A stretch of 17,780 bases of DNA from Nanobdellota archaeon (GTDB lineage: Archaea > Nanobdellota > Nanobdellia > SCGC-AAA011-G17 > VGLX01): contig JAHIPG010000038.1 of NCBI GenBank assembly GCA_018894775.1, forward strand, positions 1 through 17,780, given 5' to 3'. The position numbers and the translations under genes are program-made. The notes under the pieces were generated by a model. That model did not search any database. It saw only the letters and a program-made list of their open reading frames with translations, and was not told the origin of the DNA. The stretch's first letter is position 1. Each line of letters opens with the position of its first letter. Positions 1 through 8,700 of the stretch are shown one piece after another.

Positions 1-1
1 C

Positions 2-496
2 ATCACAATACCTGCACATGTGGCGGTAGGTATAGAGATTAAAAATAAAATTTATGTCATAGACCAACATCTGCCAATCTTAACAAGAGATCAGTGGCTA
101 ATAAAGCAGAAGAAGAAATCAGCCGGGATATATAGCTCAAAATTAATAAGGGATTCGAGTGGAAAAACAATAGATGTGACCTTCGTCAAGCATGCGTCAA
201 TATGCAGAGAATCAAAAGCGGATCTTCCTAAAATAAATACTGAAAAACTAACAGAAGAAATCGCAAAGATATTGGGGATAAAGCATAGTTCACATAAAGA
301 CGAACCAGATTTTAAAATAACGCTACCCGATTATGCGATTGCGCTTTGTTATGATGATGACGAAATAACAAAATATTCTTTAATAAGGGCAATCAAAAAC
401 AGGCTTGAAAGTGAGTTTTGCAGCAACATGGACAAAATCTCAAAAGTCAAAATTAGTCAAAATGAAAAAGACTTGACGGTGGCGGTGTGTTTATAA
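2..496 (+). CDS. C-terminal part of an unidentified protein, possibly transglutaminase-like (5' end outside window)
   Basis: The frame is open from the left edge to a TAA at 494-496, so the real start lies upstream. A GTG at 20 could serve as a start, but the upstream codons also read as plausible protein (ITIPAHVAVGIEI), so I treat the gene as truncated by the window. The segment HVAVGIEIKNKIYVID, a His on one strand followed by an Asp at the end of the next, resembles the His/Asp half of a transglutaminase-like papain-fold site. The catalytic Cys would be off-window, so this family call is weak. The rest is mixed alpha/beta with no membrane segment or known motif. Arginine codons are all AGA/AGG and isoleucine is mostly ATA, unlike the big genes downstream. 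The stop overlaps an ATG (TAATG), so a coupled short frame follows. The gene is probably unrelated to the defence operon. Confidence 0.7.
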   Translation: MTIPAHVAVGIEIKNKIYVIDQHLPILTRDQWLIKQKKKSAGIYSSKLIRDSSGKTIDVTFVKHASICRESKADLPKINTEKLTEEIAKILGIKHSSHKDEPDFKITLPDYAIALCYDDDEITKYSLIRAIKNRLESEFCSNMDKISKVKISQNEKDLTVAVCL

Positions 497-592
497 TGCC
501 AAGATGGAAGGATATACGAAATGAGTTCGGATATGAACGAGTTAAGTGAAATCAGGGGCAAAAGGGCCGAAAGGTCAAAACGGTGAGAGAAA
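497..592 (+). other. Short gap with two tiny overlapping reading frames and an SD site
   Basis: Two very short frames sit here. One of 17 codons (496-549, MPRWKDIRNEFGYERVK) begins at an ATG overlapping the preceding TAA. One of 21 codons (521-586, MSSDMNELSEIRGKRAERSKR) is highly charged. Neither has a convincing Shine-Dalgarno site or a recognisable family, so I do not call them genes. They could be remnants of a truncated gene or a leader. The sequence GGTGA at 582-586, six bases before the ATG at 593, is a good anti-SD match and fixes the start of the next gene. It overlaps the TGA of the 21-codon frame, so translation of that frame could be coupled to the OLD gene. Confidence 0.3.
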
Positions 593-2113
593 ATGGCAAT
601 AAATAGAATACGCATCGAAAACTTCAGATCAATTAAAAAACTTGACCTTGAACCTACAATGCTAACGGCTTTGATCGGGAGAAATAACGTTGGCAAATCA
701 AATATCTTAAGTGCCATAGAATTATTATTGGGTGAAAAATGGCCTCCATACGCAATAAAGGAAGATGATATTTATAATCATGACGAGCACCTCACGGGGA
801 AAATAGAACTATATTTTAATGACCCGATTATTCATCCATACTATGGAAGAGACATAAAAATAGATGGTTTCAGATTAGAATTTGACGCTACTCATGGTGG
901 AAATCTTTCTTGCGTTGATGACTCTGGAAATGAGGTGTTAACCCAATATGGGAAACCTCTAAATTTATCTAACGCCATTAGAAATAAAATACCGGCAGTA
1001 CTTGTCAGCGTAAATAGAGATTTATCCAAAATTCTCTCGGCAAGTCAATGGACCATCTTGGGGAAGATACTTAAGGATATCTCAGAGGAATTTAAAGGTG
1101 ACGAGGGGAAAGTCAGAGAATTCAATCAAAAAATGGAGGAAGCAACCAAAATATTAAAAATAGATAATTTCAAAAAATTAGAAGAAATCATAGTTGATAA
1201 TGTAAAGCGTTTGACGGGATTTTACGAGGTGGGAATACAGTTTAAAGAACCACACATTTTAGGCCACTACCAGAATTTGCAATTGATTGTTAGAGAATCC
1301 CCCGAATATAGGGAATTCTCAGCGCTTGAAATGGGGGCAGGTATTCAAAGCGCTATTGTTGTTGCTCTGATCAATGCATACAAGATACTTAAACGGACAG
1401 GGGCGGTCTTATTGATTGAAGAGCCTGAAGTTTATCTTCATCCACATGCTCGACGATATTTCTATTCGTTACTAAGAAAGTTATCTGATGAGGGGACACA
1501 AGTTTTCTATACTACACATTCGGCGGAGTTCATTGATTTAGATCGCTATGAACATGTAAATATTGTAAGAAAAGATCCAAGCCAAGGGACTTATATCTGT
1601 CAGGGTAGAAGTATAAGTATTGATCCCACTTCAAGAGAACAACTTAAACTATCAACGGAATTTGATGCCAAAAGAAACGAATTATTTTTTGCCGAAAGAG
1701 TACTGCTTGCAGAGGGAGATACAGAGGAAAACGCTTTACCGTATTTATTTTTGTTAAAAGGCATAGATATCGACAAAGAAAACATCTCGATCATAAATGC
1801 TAAAAGTGTGACTAATATCAAGTTCTTCGTCAAGATTCTGAGAAGTTTTAGAATACCTTTCGTTGTGCTCATGGATACACATTCCAACAAGTCAAACTAT
1901 CATGATTATTATGTGCCTTTAAACAGGGACATTGTATCTGCCGTTGGTGACGAAAATTTGGTATTCCTTTTCGACTCAGATTTTGAAACAATCTTTGGGT
2001 TGCCCACAACCGGCGACAAGGTGAGAAACGCCATTGAGAAAGTAAAATCCATGAAATTAGATGAAATTCCGAAGGTGGTTAATGATGCTATTGACAAGCT
2101 TAAGGAACTGTAA
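593..2113 (+). CDS. OLD-family ATPase/TOPRIM protein (AAA ATPase with nuclease-like C-terminus)
   Basis: This 506-residue protein starts with the MxIxRIRIENFRSI strand typical of SMC/RecF/OLD ABC ATPases. Walker A is GRNNVGKSN (residues 29-37, Lys35). Walker B is VLLIEEPEVYLHP (Glu276/Glu277), and the switch His is in TTHSAEF (His309). A TOPRIM domain follows, with the acidic motif AEGDTEENAL (Glu374) and a second motif at LMDTHSN (Asp428). The usual DxD of OLD nucleases reads Asp-Thr-His here, so one metal-binding acid appears to be replaced. OLD proteins are phage-exclusion or DNA-end-processing nucleases driven by ATP. No UvrD-like helicase (GajB) follows, so this is not a complete Gabija pair, and no reverse transcriptase is present to suggest a retron. 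The start at 593 is supported by GGTGA six bases upstream. A 281-base non-coding stretch separates it from the DISARM-like operon, so it is probably an independent defence gene or cassette. Confidence 0.9.
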   Translation: MAINRIRIENFRSIKKLDLEPTMLTALIGRNNVGKSNILSAIELLLGEKWPPYAIKEDDIYNHDEHLTGKIELYFNDPIIHPYYGRDIKIDGFRLEFDATHGGNLSCVDDSGNEVLTQYGKPLNLSNAIRNKIPAVLVSVNRDLSKILSASQWTILGKILKDISEEFKGDEGKVREFNQKMEEATKILKIDNFKKLEEIIVDNVKRLTGFYEVGIQFKEPHILGHYQNLQLIVRESPEYREFSALEMGAGIQSAIVVALINAYKILKRTGAVLLIEEPEVYLHPHARRYFYSLLRKLSDEGTQVFYTTHSAEFIDLDRYEHVNIVRKDPSQGTYICQGRSISIDPTSREQLKLSTEFDAKRNELFFAERVLLAEGDTEENALPYLFLLKGIDIDKENISIINAKSVTNIKFFVKILRSFRIPFVVLMDTHSNKSNYHDYYVPLNRDIVSAVGDENLVFLFDSDFETIFGLPTTGDKVRNAIEKVKSMKLDEIPKVVNDAIDKLKEL

Positions 2114-2137
2114 GAACTGCCATTTGCCCCGACTCTC

Positions 2138-2167
2138 GCCAACTTCGTTGGCTCGGTGCTATCGCAC
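2138..2167 (+). repeat. Two short hairpins just after the OLD gene
   Basis: GCCAAC at 2138-2143 pairs with GTTGGC at 2147-2152 around a TTC loop. GTGC at 2156-2159 pairs with GCAC at 2164-2167 around TATC. They lie 25 bases after the OLD stop and directly precede the larger nested inverted repeat. They could be stabilising 3' RNA structures or part of the same mobile repeat unit. No T-run follows, so they are not classical intrinsic terminators. Confidence 0.5.
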
Positions 2168-2170
2168 TCG

Positions 2171-2247
2171 CCTAACAGCGGATAAAAGGGAAATCTTTGA
2201 TTTCCCCAAATTGCCTTCGGCAACTTCTTTTATCCGCCAGCCGTTAG
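2171..2247 (+). repeat. Nested inverted repeat resembling an integron attC recombination site
   Basis: The outer arms are CCTAACAGCGG at 2171-2181 and CCGCCAGCCGTTAG at 2234-2247. CTAAC (2172-2176) pairs with GTTAG (2243-2247), and GCGGATAAAAG (2178-2188) pairs perfectly with CTTTTATCCGC (2227-2237). Between the two paired blocks one arm has a single A and the other has CAGCC, giving extrahelical bases. Inside are two further hairpins, GGAAATC/GATTTCC (2189-2205) and TTGCC/GGCAA (2211-2223), making a three-way junction. Integron attC sites have a 5' RYYYAAC box, a 3' GTTRRRY box, imperfect pairing and extrahelical bases, and lie just after a cassette gene. Here GCCTAAC (2170-2176) fits the first box, and GTTAGTT fits the second with one mismatch. 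The 5' spacer is shorter than usual and no integrase or second site is visible. It could instead be a dispersed chromosomal repeat. Confidence 0.5.
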
Positions 2248-2269
2248 TTGCAGCAGGTGCTACAACACA

Positions 2270-2394
2270 AAAACCCCCGTTGGTTGCGGGGGGATGGGAA
2301 GTTTTAACACAAACCAAAAAAACAGTAAAACATTTTTTTGTGTCCCCCGGCATAAACGGAGGCAGAGACAGGGGGAAAGGTATATTAAATATAA
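2270..2394 (+). promoter_or_regulatory. Leader region of the DISARM-like operon with alternating C- and G-runs
   Basis: CCCCCG (2274-2279) can pair with CGGGGG (2287-2292), and TCCCCC (2343-2348) with GGGGGA (2371-2376). The first G-run could instead pair with the second C-run. A T-tract at 2333-2339 follows the small inverted repeat GTTTTA/TAAAAC (2301-2306/2326-2331) and may end transcription from the OLD gene. The AT-rich box TATATTAAATATAA (2381-2394) directly before the first ATG could be a promoter element. If it is an archaeal TATA box, transcription would start near 2410 and favour the in-frame ATG at 2425. I see no clear -35 element. Confidence 0.35.
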
Positions 2395-5300
2395 ATGAGA
2401 TATTTATATGTGAGCGGATCCGATATGTCTGAGAGCATTACGACTTTAGAACAAGGACAACTTGTAATAGTTAGACGAAGACCCGCGATAGTGCGAGAAA
2501 TTAAATCCTTTGAAGATGAATTTACAAAAGAAACTCAAAACATTTTAAATGTAGAATATATTGATGGATGGAACTTTCCTCTTGAAGATAATATTATTTG
2601 GGAAAGAGAAAGAGGTGCAAAAATTCTTTCTAGTGTTACTTTACCTGATGTGAGTGGCACTAACTCAAAACCAGATCCTCCTGAAAGATTTCACGCGTTT
2701 TTAGATGCAATCAAATGGTCTACACAAGGTAAAATTGCAAATCTAATTGATTTACCAGAAGAGTATGGTTCTATTAATGTTACAAGCCCTTGGAAAAGCG
2801 CTGTGGAAGTTGAGGATTATCAGATTTACCCGGTATTAAAAGCAATGTCTATGCCCCGGGTTTCTCTTCTTTTAGCGGATGATGTTGGTGTCGGAAAGAC
2901 TATTGAGGCAGGGTTAATAGCCTCAGAGTTAATCTCTCAAAGAAGGATTCGGCGTATTCTTATCATATGCCCGGCATCAATACAGGAACAATGGAAAGAT
3001 GAAATGAGAGATAAATTCAATTTAGATTTTGTAATTATGAATAGCTCAAAAATTTTTGAAATCCAAAAATCTCTGGGAATGGATGCAAATCCTTGGACTA
3101 CATCACCTAGAATTATAACATCTATGGACTACCTACGTCAGCAGGATATTATTAATAGATTTGGTGCAGGAGCGGTTAGACTTCAACCTGAAGGTTCCGC
3201 TGTACTTCCATGGGATTTGTTAATCGTTGATGAAGCCCATCATCTATCCCCCTCAAGATTTGGTGATGATAGTCTTCGTTGTCAAATGTTAAGAGAAATA
3301 TCTAAATACTTTGAACATAGACTATTCTTAACCGCAACGCCGCATAATGGCTTTACAGTTTCTTTCACAGGTTTATTGGAAATGTTAGATCCATTACGGT
3401 TTAGGCAAAAAACATCTTTAGATGAAAAGGATTATGCTCAAATTCAAACATCCGTAGTTAGACGCTTGAAATCCGAGCTAAATAAAAATCGAGCAATACC
3501 TAGGTTTGTTAAGCGTAATGTTGAAGGAATATCTCTTAAGTTATCTGACAAAGAAAAAAATTTGTTTGAAGCACTTAGGAGATATAGAGAAGAGGGAATT
3601 AAAATTGTTTCAAAGGAAGGAAAACGGGAGAAAAATTTAGGGCAGTTCATTTTTTCAATTCTAACGAAGAGATTGCTTTCTAGCTCTTATGCATTTGCAA
3701 GAACATGGTGGAATCATATAGCGGGGTTTGGTTTAGAAGATTTTGGGTTGGAAGAAGCGGAACGTTCACGAAAGAGAGCTGAAACACCCGTTTCAGAGGA
3801 TGATGAGAAAGAGCGTCGTGAAAGCGATGCGATGCGACATGGAGCAGGATGGCTACGAAAATTTTCAAAGGAATTAGAAACACTTTTTTTGGATGTTTCA
3901 TCGAAATTAAAGGATATAGGTTGGACTGAAGAAATCATAAAAAAGGGTATAGAAGACATAAAACAATTTCCACCTGATAAGAAATGGGAGGAGCTTAATG
4001 ATTGGATTAAAAAGCACTTATTAACGGGTGATAAATTTAGAACCGATGAGAGACTTATAATTTTTACTGAGTATAAAGATACACTAGATTATCTTATTTT
4101 AAGGTTTAAAGAAGAAATGGACTGGGTGGAACCTACTATTCAAACTTTATTCGGTGGAGTGCCTGAAATTCACCGTTCAATGATTAAACGAGAATTTAAT
4201 GACCCTCAAACCCCATTAAGAATTTTAGTTGCGACTGATGTTGCAGCAGAAGGATTGAACCTTCAAACATCTTGTAGGTATGTAGTTCATCAGGAGATTC
4301 CTTGGAACCCTATGCGACTTGAGCAAAGAAACGGGAGGGTAGATCGATATGGTCAAGGCCGGGATGTAACAGTTTTTCATTTCACATCCGATGATGACGC
4401 AGATATAAAGTTCCTCTCATATGTTGCAAATAAAGTTACACAAGTTAGGGAAGATCTTGGAAGTGTTGGTCAGGTACTCGATGAAGCGGTTATGGAACAT
4501 TTTTCTGGTCACCGTATTGAAACGAAAGATATAGATCAAAGATTAGAGCAAACAAATAAATATGCATCGGAAAAACAGGATCTTAATGGCAGAGACAGAG
4601 GAACTGAAGATGATTATGAAAAGTCAATACGCCATTTCCAGACAACCGAGCTTCAAATGGGTTTCAATGAGAAAAATTTAGCTAGGCTCTTATCACAGGC
4701 ACTCCAAATGGAAAATGGATCAATAAAAGAGGAGGGATCCGGGGTATATAGAATTGATAAAATACCGCCATCCTGGGAAAAGTTAATTACATCTTCTTTA
4801 AAGATTCAAAGAGAAGAGTTGCATGGTGCATTACCGAAAATAGTTTTTGACCCAAAATATTTTGAGATTATAGAAAATAAACGTCCGATTTTTAGACCAA
4901 AGAATGACACGGTCTTACTAAGGTTAGGACATCCAATTATGCAAAAAGCCATAGCGGTCTTAAGAAAACAGTTATGGGATGAATCTGGTGACATTAGGAG
5001 ATGGACTCTACTTCAGGCTAAACTCCCACAAGGAATTGATATCGTATCATGTCTGAGTTGCACAATAAATGTTAGAAATAAGCTTGGTGAAATAGCACAT
5101 GCGATGGTAGTTGAAATACCTCTAATCCTAACAAAAGCTGGGGTCAAAGATATTGAACCTGATCTTTGGAAAGAAATTGAGCGATTGGAGACCCAGCGAT
5201 TAAATGAAGATCAGATAAATATATGGAGACCAATCATACATGAATGTTGGCTGAAAGGGGTGGATTCGATAAAGAGGAAGATAGATGAATTAAAAGAAAA

Positions 5301-5712
5301 AACAGAAAATGATTTTAAAAAATCGTTTTCCAGAACATTTAAAGAACAACAAAAATCTGAGTCTAAGATTTTTGAGCAGAGGATACAGGAACTTGAAGTG
5401 GAAAAGAATCCCCGTACATTAGAACGATTGAGGAAAGAGTTGAGCAAGGCGGAAGAGCAGGCTCTTCAATTAACCTTTTCAGAAGAAAGGAATTTAGAAC
5501 GACGGATGCGTGCTAGGGAATTCAGAGAAAAAGTTTCTGATGCTGAGTGGGAGCGACAACATACTCAAGTTAAAATTTTAAAACAAAGATTAGAAGATGA
5601 AAAAGAACGAATTCTCGGGCAAGTGTTACCTAACCGATTCAGCTTAGCCTCTGTAGATGTTCAACCTGTAGCTGTAAAAACCCTTGTGCGACAGGGTGGT
5701 GTGTCTACATGA
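2395..5712 (+). CDS. drmD: DrmD-like SNF2/RapA-family helicase
   Basis: The 1105-residue protein is an SF2 translocase of the SNF2/RapA group. After an N-terminal segment (EQGQLVIVRRRPAIVREI) that looks like a small beta domain, RecA1 carries LADDVGVGKTIEAG (Lys168), the DEAH box IVDEAHHLSPS (Asp279-His282) and LTATPHNG. RecA2 carries IIFTEYKDTLDYL, VATDVAAEGLNLQ and motif VI EQRNGRVDRYGQ (residues 643-654). Between the two lobes is a charged insertion at about residues 460-500. The last ~150 residues are rich in Glu/Lys/Arg and probably coiled coil. This matches DrmD of class 1 DISARM, which acts beside an adenine methyltransferase. The start is uncertain: ATG 2395 has only a distant purine run (2371-2380), while ATG 2425 begins MSESITTLEQ and may be the true start. 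Its TGA overlaps the next ATG (ATGA), so the two genes are translationally coupled. Confidence 0.85.
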   Translation: MRYLYVSGSDMSESITTLEQGQLVIVRRRPAIVREIKSFEDEFTKETQNILNVEYIDGWNFPLEDNIIWERERGAKILSSVTLPDVSGTNSKPDPPERFHAFLDAIKWSTQGKIANLIDLPEEYGSINVTSPWKSAVEVEDYQIYPVLKAMSMPRVSLLLADDVGVGKTIEAGLIASELISQRRIRRILIICPASIQEQWKDEMRDKFNLDFVIMNSSKIFEIQKSLGMDANPWTTSPRIITSMDYLRQQDIINRFGAGAVRLQPEGSAVLPWDLLIVDEAHHLSPSRFGDDSLRCQMLREISKYFEHRLFLTATPHNGFTVSFTGLLEMLDPLRFRQKTSLDEKDYAQIQTSVVRRLKSELNKNRAIPRFVKRNVEGISLKLSDKEKNLFEALRRYREEGIKIVSKEGKREKNLGQFIFSILTKRLLSSSYAFARTWWNHIAGFGLEDFGLEEAERSRKRAETPVSEDDEKERRESDAMRHGAGWLRKFSKELETLFLDVSSKLKDIGWTEEIIKKGIEDIKQFPPDKKWEELNDWIKKHLLTGDKFRTDERLIIFTEYKDTLDYLILRFKEEMDWVEPTIQTLFGGVPEIHRSMIKREFNDPQTPLRILVATDVAAEGLNLQTSCRYVVHQEIPWNPMRLEQRNGRVDRYGQGRDVTVFHFTSDDDADIKFLSYVANKVTQVREDLGSVGQVLDEAVMEHFSGHRIETKDIDQRLEQTNKYASEKQDLNGRDRGTEDDYEKSIRHFQTTELQMGFNEKNLARLLSQALQMENGSIKEEGSGVYRIDKIPPSWEKLITSSLKIQREELHGALPKIVFDPKYFEIIENKRPIFRPKNDTVLLRLGHPIMQKAIAVLRKQLWDESGDIRRWTLLQAKLPQGIDIVSCLSCTINVRNKLGEIAHAMVVEIPLILTKAGVKDIEPDLWKEIERLETQRLNEDQINIWRPIIHECWLKGVDSIKRKIDELKEKTENDFKKSFSRTFKEQQKSESKIFEQRIQELEVEKNPRTLERLRKELSKAEEQALQLTFSEERNLERRMRAREFREKVSDAEWERQHTQVKILKQRLEDEKERILGQVLPNRFSLASVDVQPVAVKTLVRQGGVST

Positions 5713-8700
5713 GCAAAGATGATGTACAAGATCCAAATTTTTGGTGGTCTGAACTAAATCATGGTGGTATGCTACTCTCACCAGCCATCCTCAAAGAGTT
5801 TTTACCTGATGGCCCACCTCAAATAGACATAGACAGTTATAAAGAACTTCGAGATGCCTATACTGCATTTGAATCATGGAGTGAGAGGAAGGAAGAAGAA
5901 GCAAGCGATAATGTAGGTCTTTATCGATGGTTAGATGCGGTTTTCGATCAGTTTCTTGATTATCCATCTATGCTCTGGCAAAAAGAAAATGTGGTTAGTG
6001 ATAGATTTAAATTTCAAACTTCAGCTGGTGAACGTCTGCGACCAAACCGTGTATTACTTGATAAAGGAATGCAAAATTATCATAGATACCTCATAAAAAT
6101 TGATACTAGAGAAGGTCGGCTGGGGATGGGGAAAGGCCGTGTTGAATATAGTAAATTTTTAACGCTTTTAAGAGGAACAGGTGTTCGATTTGGAATTTTT
6201 ACTAACGGTTACCAATTTAGACTTATCTATGTAGGTATGGATTATGATTGCTGGGTTGAATGGGATGCTACTCGATGGTTTGAGGAAGAAAGTGGCATTG
6301 CTCAACTTGCAGGTTTTGTTGCACTTTGTGGGGAGAATGCCACCTATAGAACCGATGAGGATGAATTCCCGCTACTAACCGCGGTGTTAAACAGTCGTAC
6401 CCGTCAAGGAGAGCTTTCTCAAGTGCTTGGCGAACAGGTTCGTCTAGCTGTTGAAAAACTCTTATCAAGCTTTGATAAGGCGGTAAGAACCCACCCAGCC
6501 TTATTAGAATCATTAATTACTAATCCAATCACAGGAAGTAAACTTAAAGATTCAGAACGCCTTGATGCTTTATACAATGCTGCGATCCGAGTTATCATGC
6601 GGTTGGTAGTAGTATTATTTGCAGAGGCAAGAGAACTTTTACCGAAAAGCATGGAAAAATATTATTCATCTTATGGGATTGAAGGTCTTTATGCATCACT
6701 GGAGGAAGCGGCCAGATATGGAGGTAATACAAACCTTAGTGAATCTAATAGTGCTTGGCCTCGGTTACTTGGTTTATTTAGGATAATCCATGAGGGGTGT
6801 TCCAATGAAGACATTCCTGTACCCCGATACGGTGGAGAATTGTTTAAAAAGGGCGATCAGCATAGCCCTGATACAATACTTCGAGCGCTTGCGATATTTG
6901 AAGATGAGCGATGGATGTTAGACGATTTAGTAGTTTTGGAAATTTTAAGGTTGTTAAAAATCGGTAAAGTACGGGCTCGAAAGGGTAGAGCAAGTACATG
7001 GGTTAGCGGTCCAGTAGATTTCTCAGATCTTAGAACTGAGTATATTGGAATGATGTATGAGGGTGTTTTGGATTATCAATTGAAACAGGTAACCGAAGAG
7101 CAAGGTGCGGTAGTATTTCTAAATTTGGGACAGCAACCCGCACTTCCGTTATCTCTGTTAGAAAATCTTTCGGATAAAGATTTAAAAGACCTAATTGATA
7201 AACTAAAAGAAAAAATAGATGCACTACCTAGTGAAGGAACCGATGGCGAGGAGGAAATCGAGAATATCTTAGATGAGGAAGAGCTACCAGAAGACCAGAT
7301 TGAGGAATTAGAATCACTCGACCAAGAACCCGCACCAGAATCACCATATCGAATCGGGGAAGAAGAGGTGAAACAAAGAGTGTTTTTTTGGGCGGAAAAA
7401 GCTGTGAAGATTGGAGGATTATCTAAGAAACCACAAGGGAAAAAAGCTAATCTATATGCCTACGAACAAGAAGTAGTCAAAAAAGCCGGTGGATTGCTAT
7501 TACAAGTTTATGGACCTGGAGAGATGTACCTTGTCAGGGGAGGAGGTACCAGAAAGGGTACAGGTACTTTTTATACTCGCCCCCAACTTGCAGTCCCAAC
7601 TGTCCATCGAACTCTTGAGCCGTTGGTTTATGATAAAAACGAAGAAACAGGCGAGTTAATCCCTAAAGACCCTGGGACGATACTGTCCTTAAAAATTGTA
7701 GATCCTGCAATGGGTTCCGCAAGCTTCTTAGTAGGGGGGCTCAGATACCTTACAGATGCGCTTTATGAATCACTTTTATATCATAAAAAAATTAGAGAAC
7801 GCTCTAGCGGCGGTTGCGTTATTACTCTTCCTTTTGGATTGGAATCAGAAGGCGGAATTCAAGAAGAATTATTACCTGTTAACCCTGAAGACGAACGTTT
7901 CGAACAATTATTGAAAGCCCGATTAAAAAGGCATGTTGTAGAGCGGTGTATTTATGGAGTTGATATAAATCCTCTAGCTGTGGAATTAGCTCGATTATCA
8001 CTTTGGATTGAAACTATGGACCGGGAGTTGCCATTTGAATTTCTTGCACATAAACTGAAAGTGGGTAATTCTCTTGTGGGTTGTTGGTTAGATCGGTTTG
8101 AGGATTACCCAGTTCTTGCATGGGCAAGGGAAGGTGGCGATGGTTCAAAGGGTGTTCTTACTAAAAAAATCAAATCAATATTTAATGGTCAGGTCAAACC
8201 CCAGATGAAAAATTGGATAGAGCGTATGGGGCCGCAGAAGAAATTAACTGCATGGACCGAAGAGGAAAGTGCAATTAATATTCAAGAGCAAAATATGGAT
8301 TTTTATTCAAGACTTCATGAATTAAAAAAAGATGAGAGAGAACAATTTTTTAGAGAAAATATCCAAAACAATGAAAATTTAAAACTTCTCAAAAATGCAG
8401 TGGATAGATGGTGTGCTATATGGTTCTGGCCTGTGCATGATGAGAATGCTCAACTATTGACACCAGATAGATTTTATCAACCAAATGATGAAGATGTTGA
8501 TATTGTTGGAAACATAACAAGGGGGATTGGATTCTTCCACTGGGAACTCGAATTTCCAGATGTTTTTACATCTGAAAGGTCAGGGTTTGATGCTGTGCTT
8601 GGGAATCCACCTTGGGAAATTATGAAACCCAATAGTAAAGAGTTTTTTACCTGGCATGATCCTATTTATCGAACTTATGGTAAGCAGGAAGCTATTGATC

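Noticed and set aside
593..2113. Gabija (GajA) or retron-associated ATPase
   Set aside because: No UvrD-like GajB and no reverse transcriptase or msr/msd-like region lies next to it. A solitary OLD protein fits better.
1600..2223. Minus-strand frames opposite the OLD C-terminus
   Set aside because: They overlap the conserved TOPRIM coding sequence and lack recognisable protein features.
2271..2292. Intrinsic terminator at the CCCCCG/CGGGGG hairpin
   Set aside because: The stem is strong but is followed by ATGGGAAG rather than a T-run.
2061..2432. A 123-codon + strand frame over the OLD 3' end and the intergenic region
   Set aside because: Its first part overlaps OLD in another frame, and the rest translates the inverted repeat and hairpins. 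It has no ribosome binding site, and such frames are typical artefacts of attC-like repeats.
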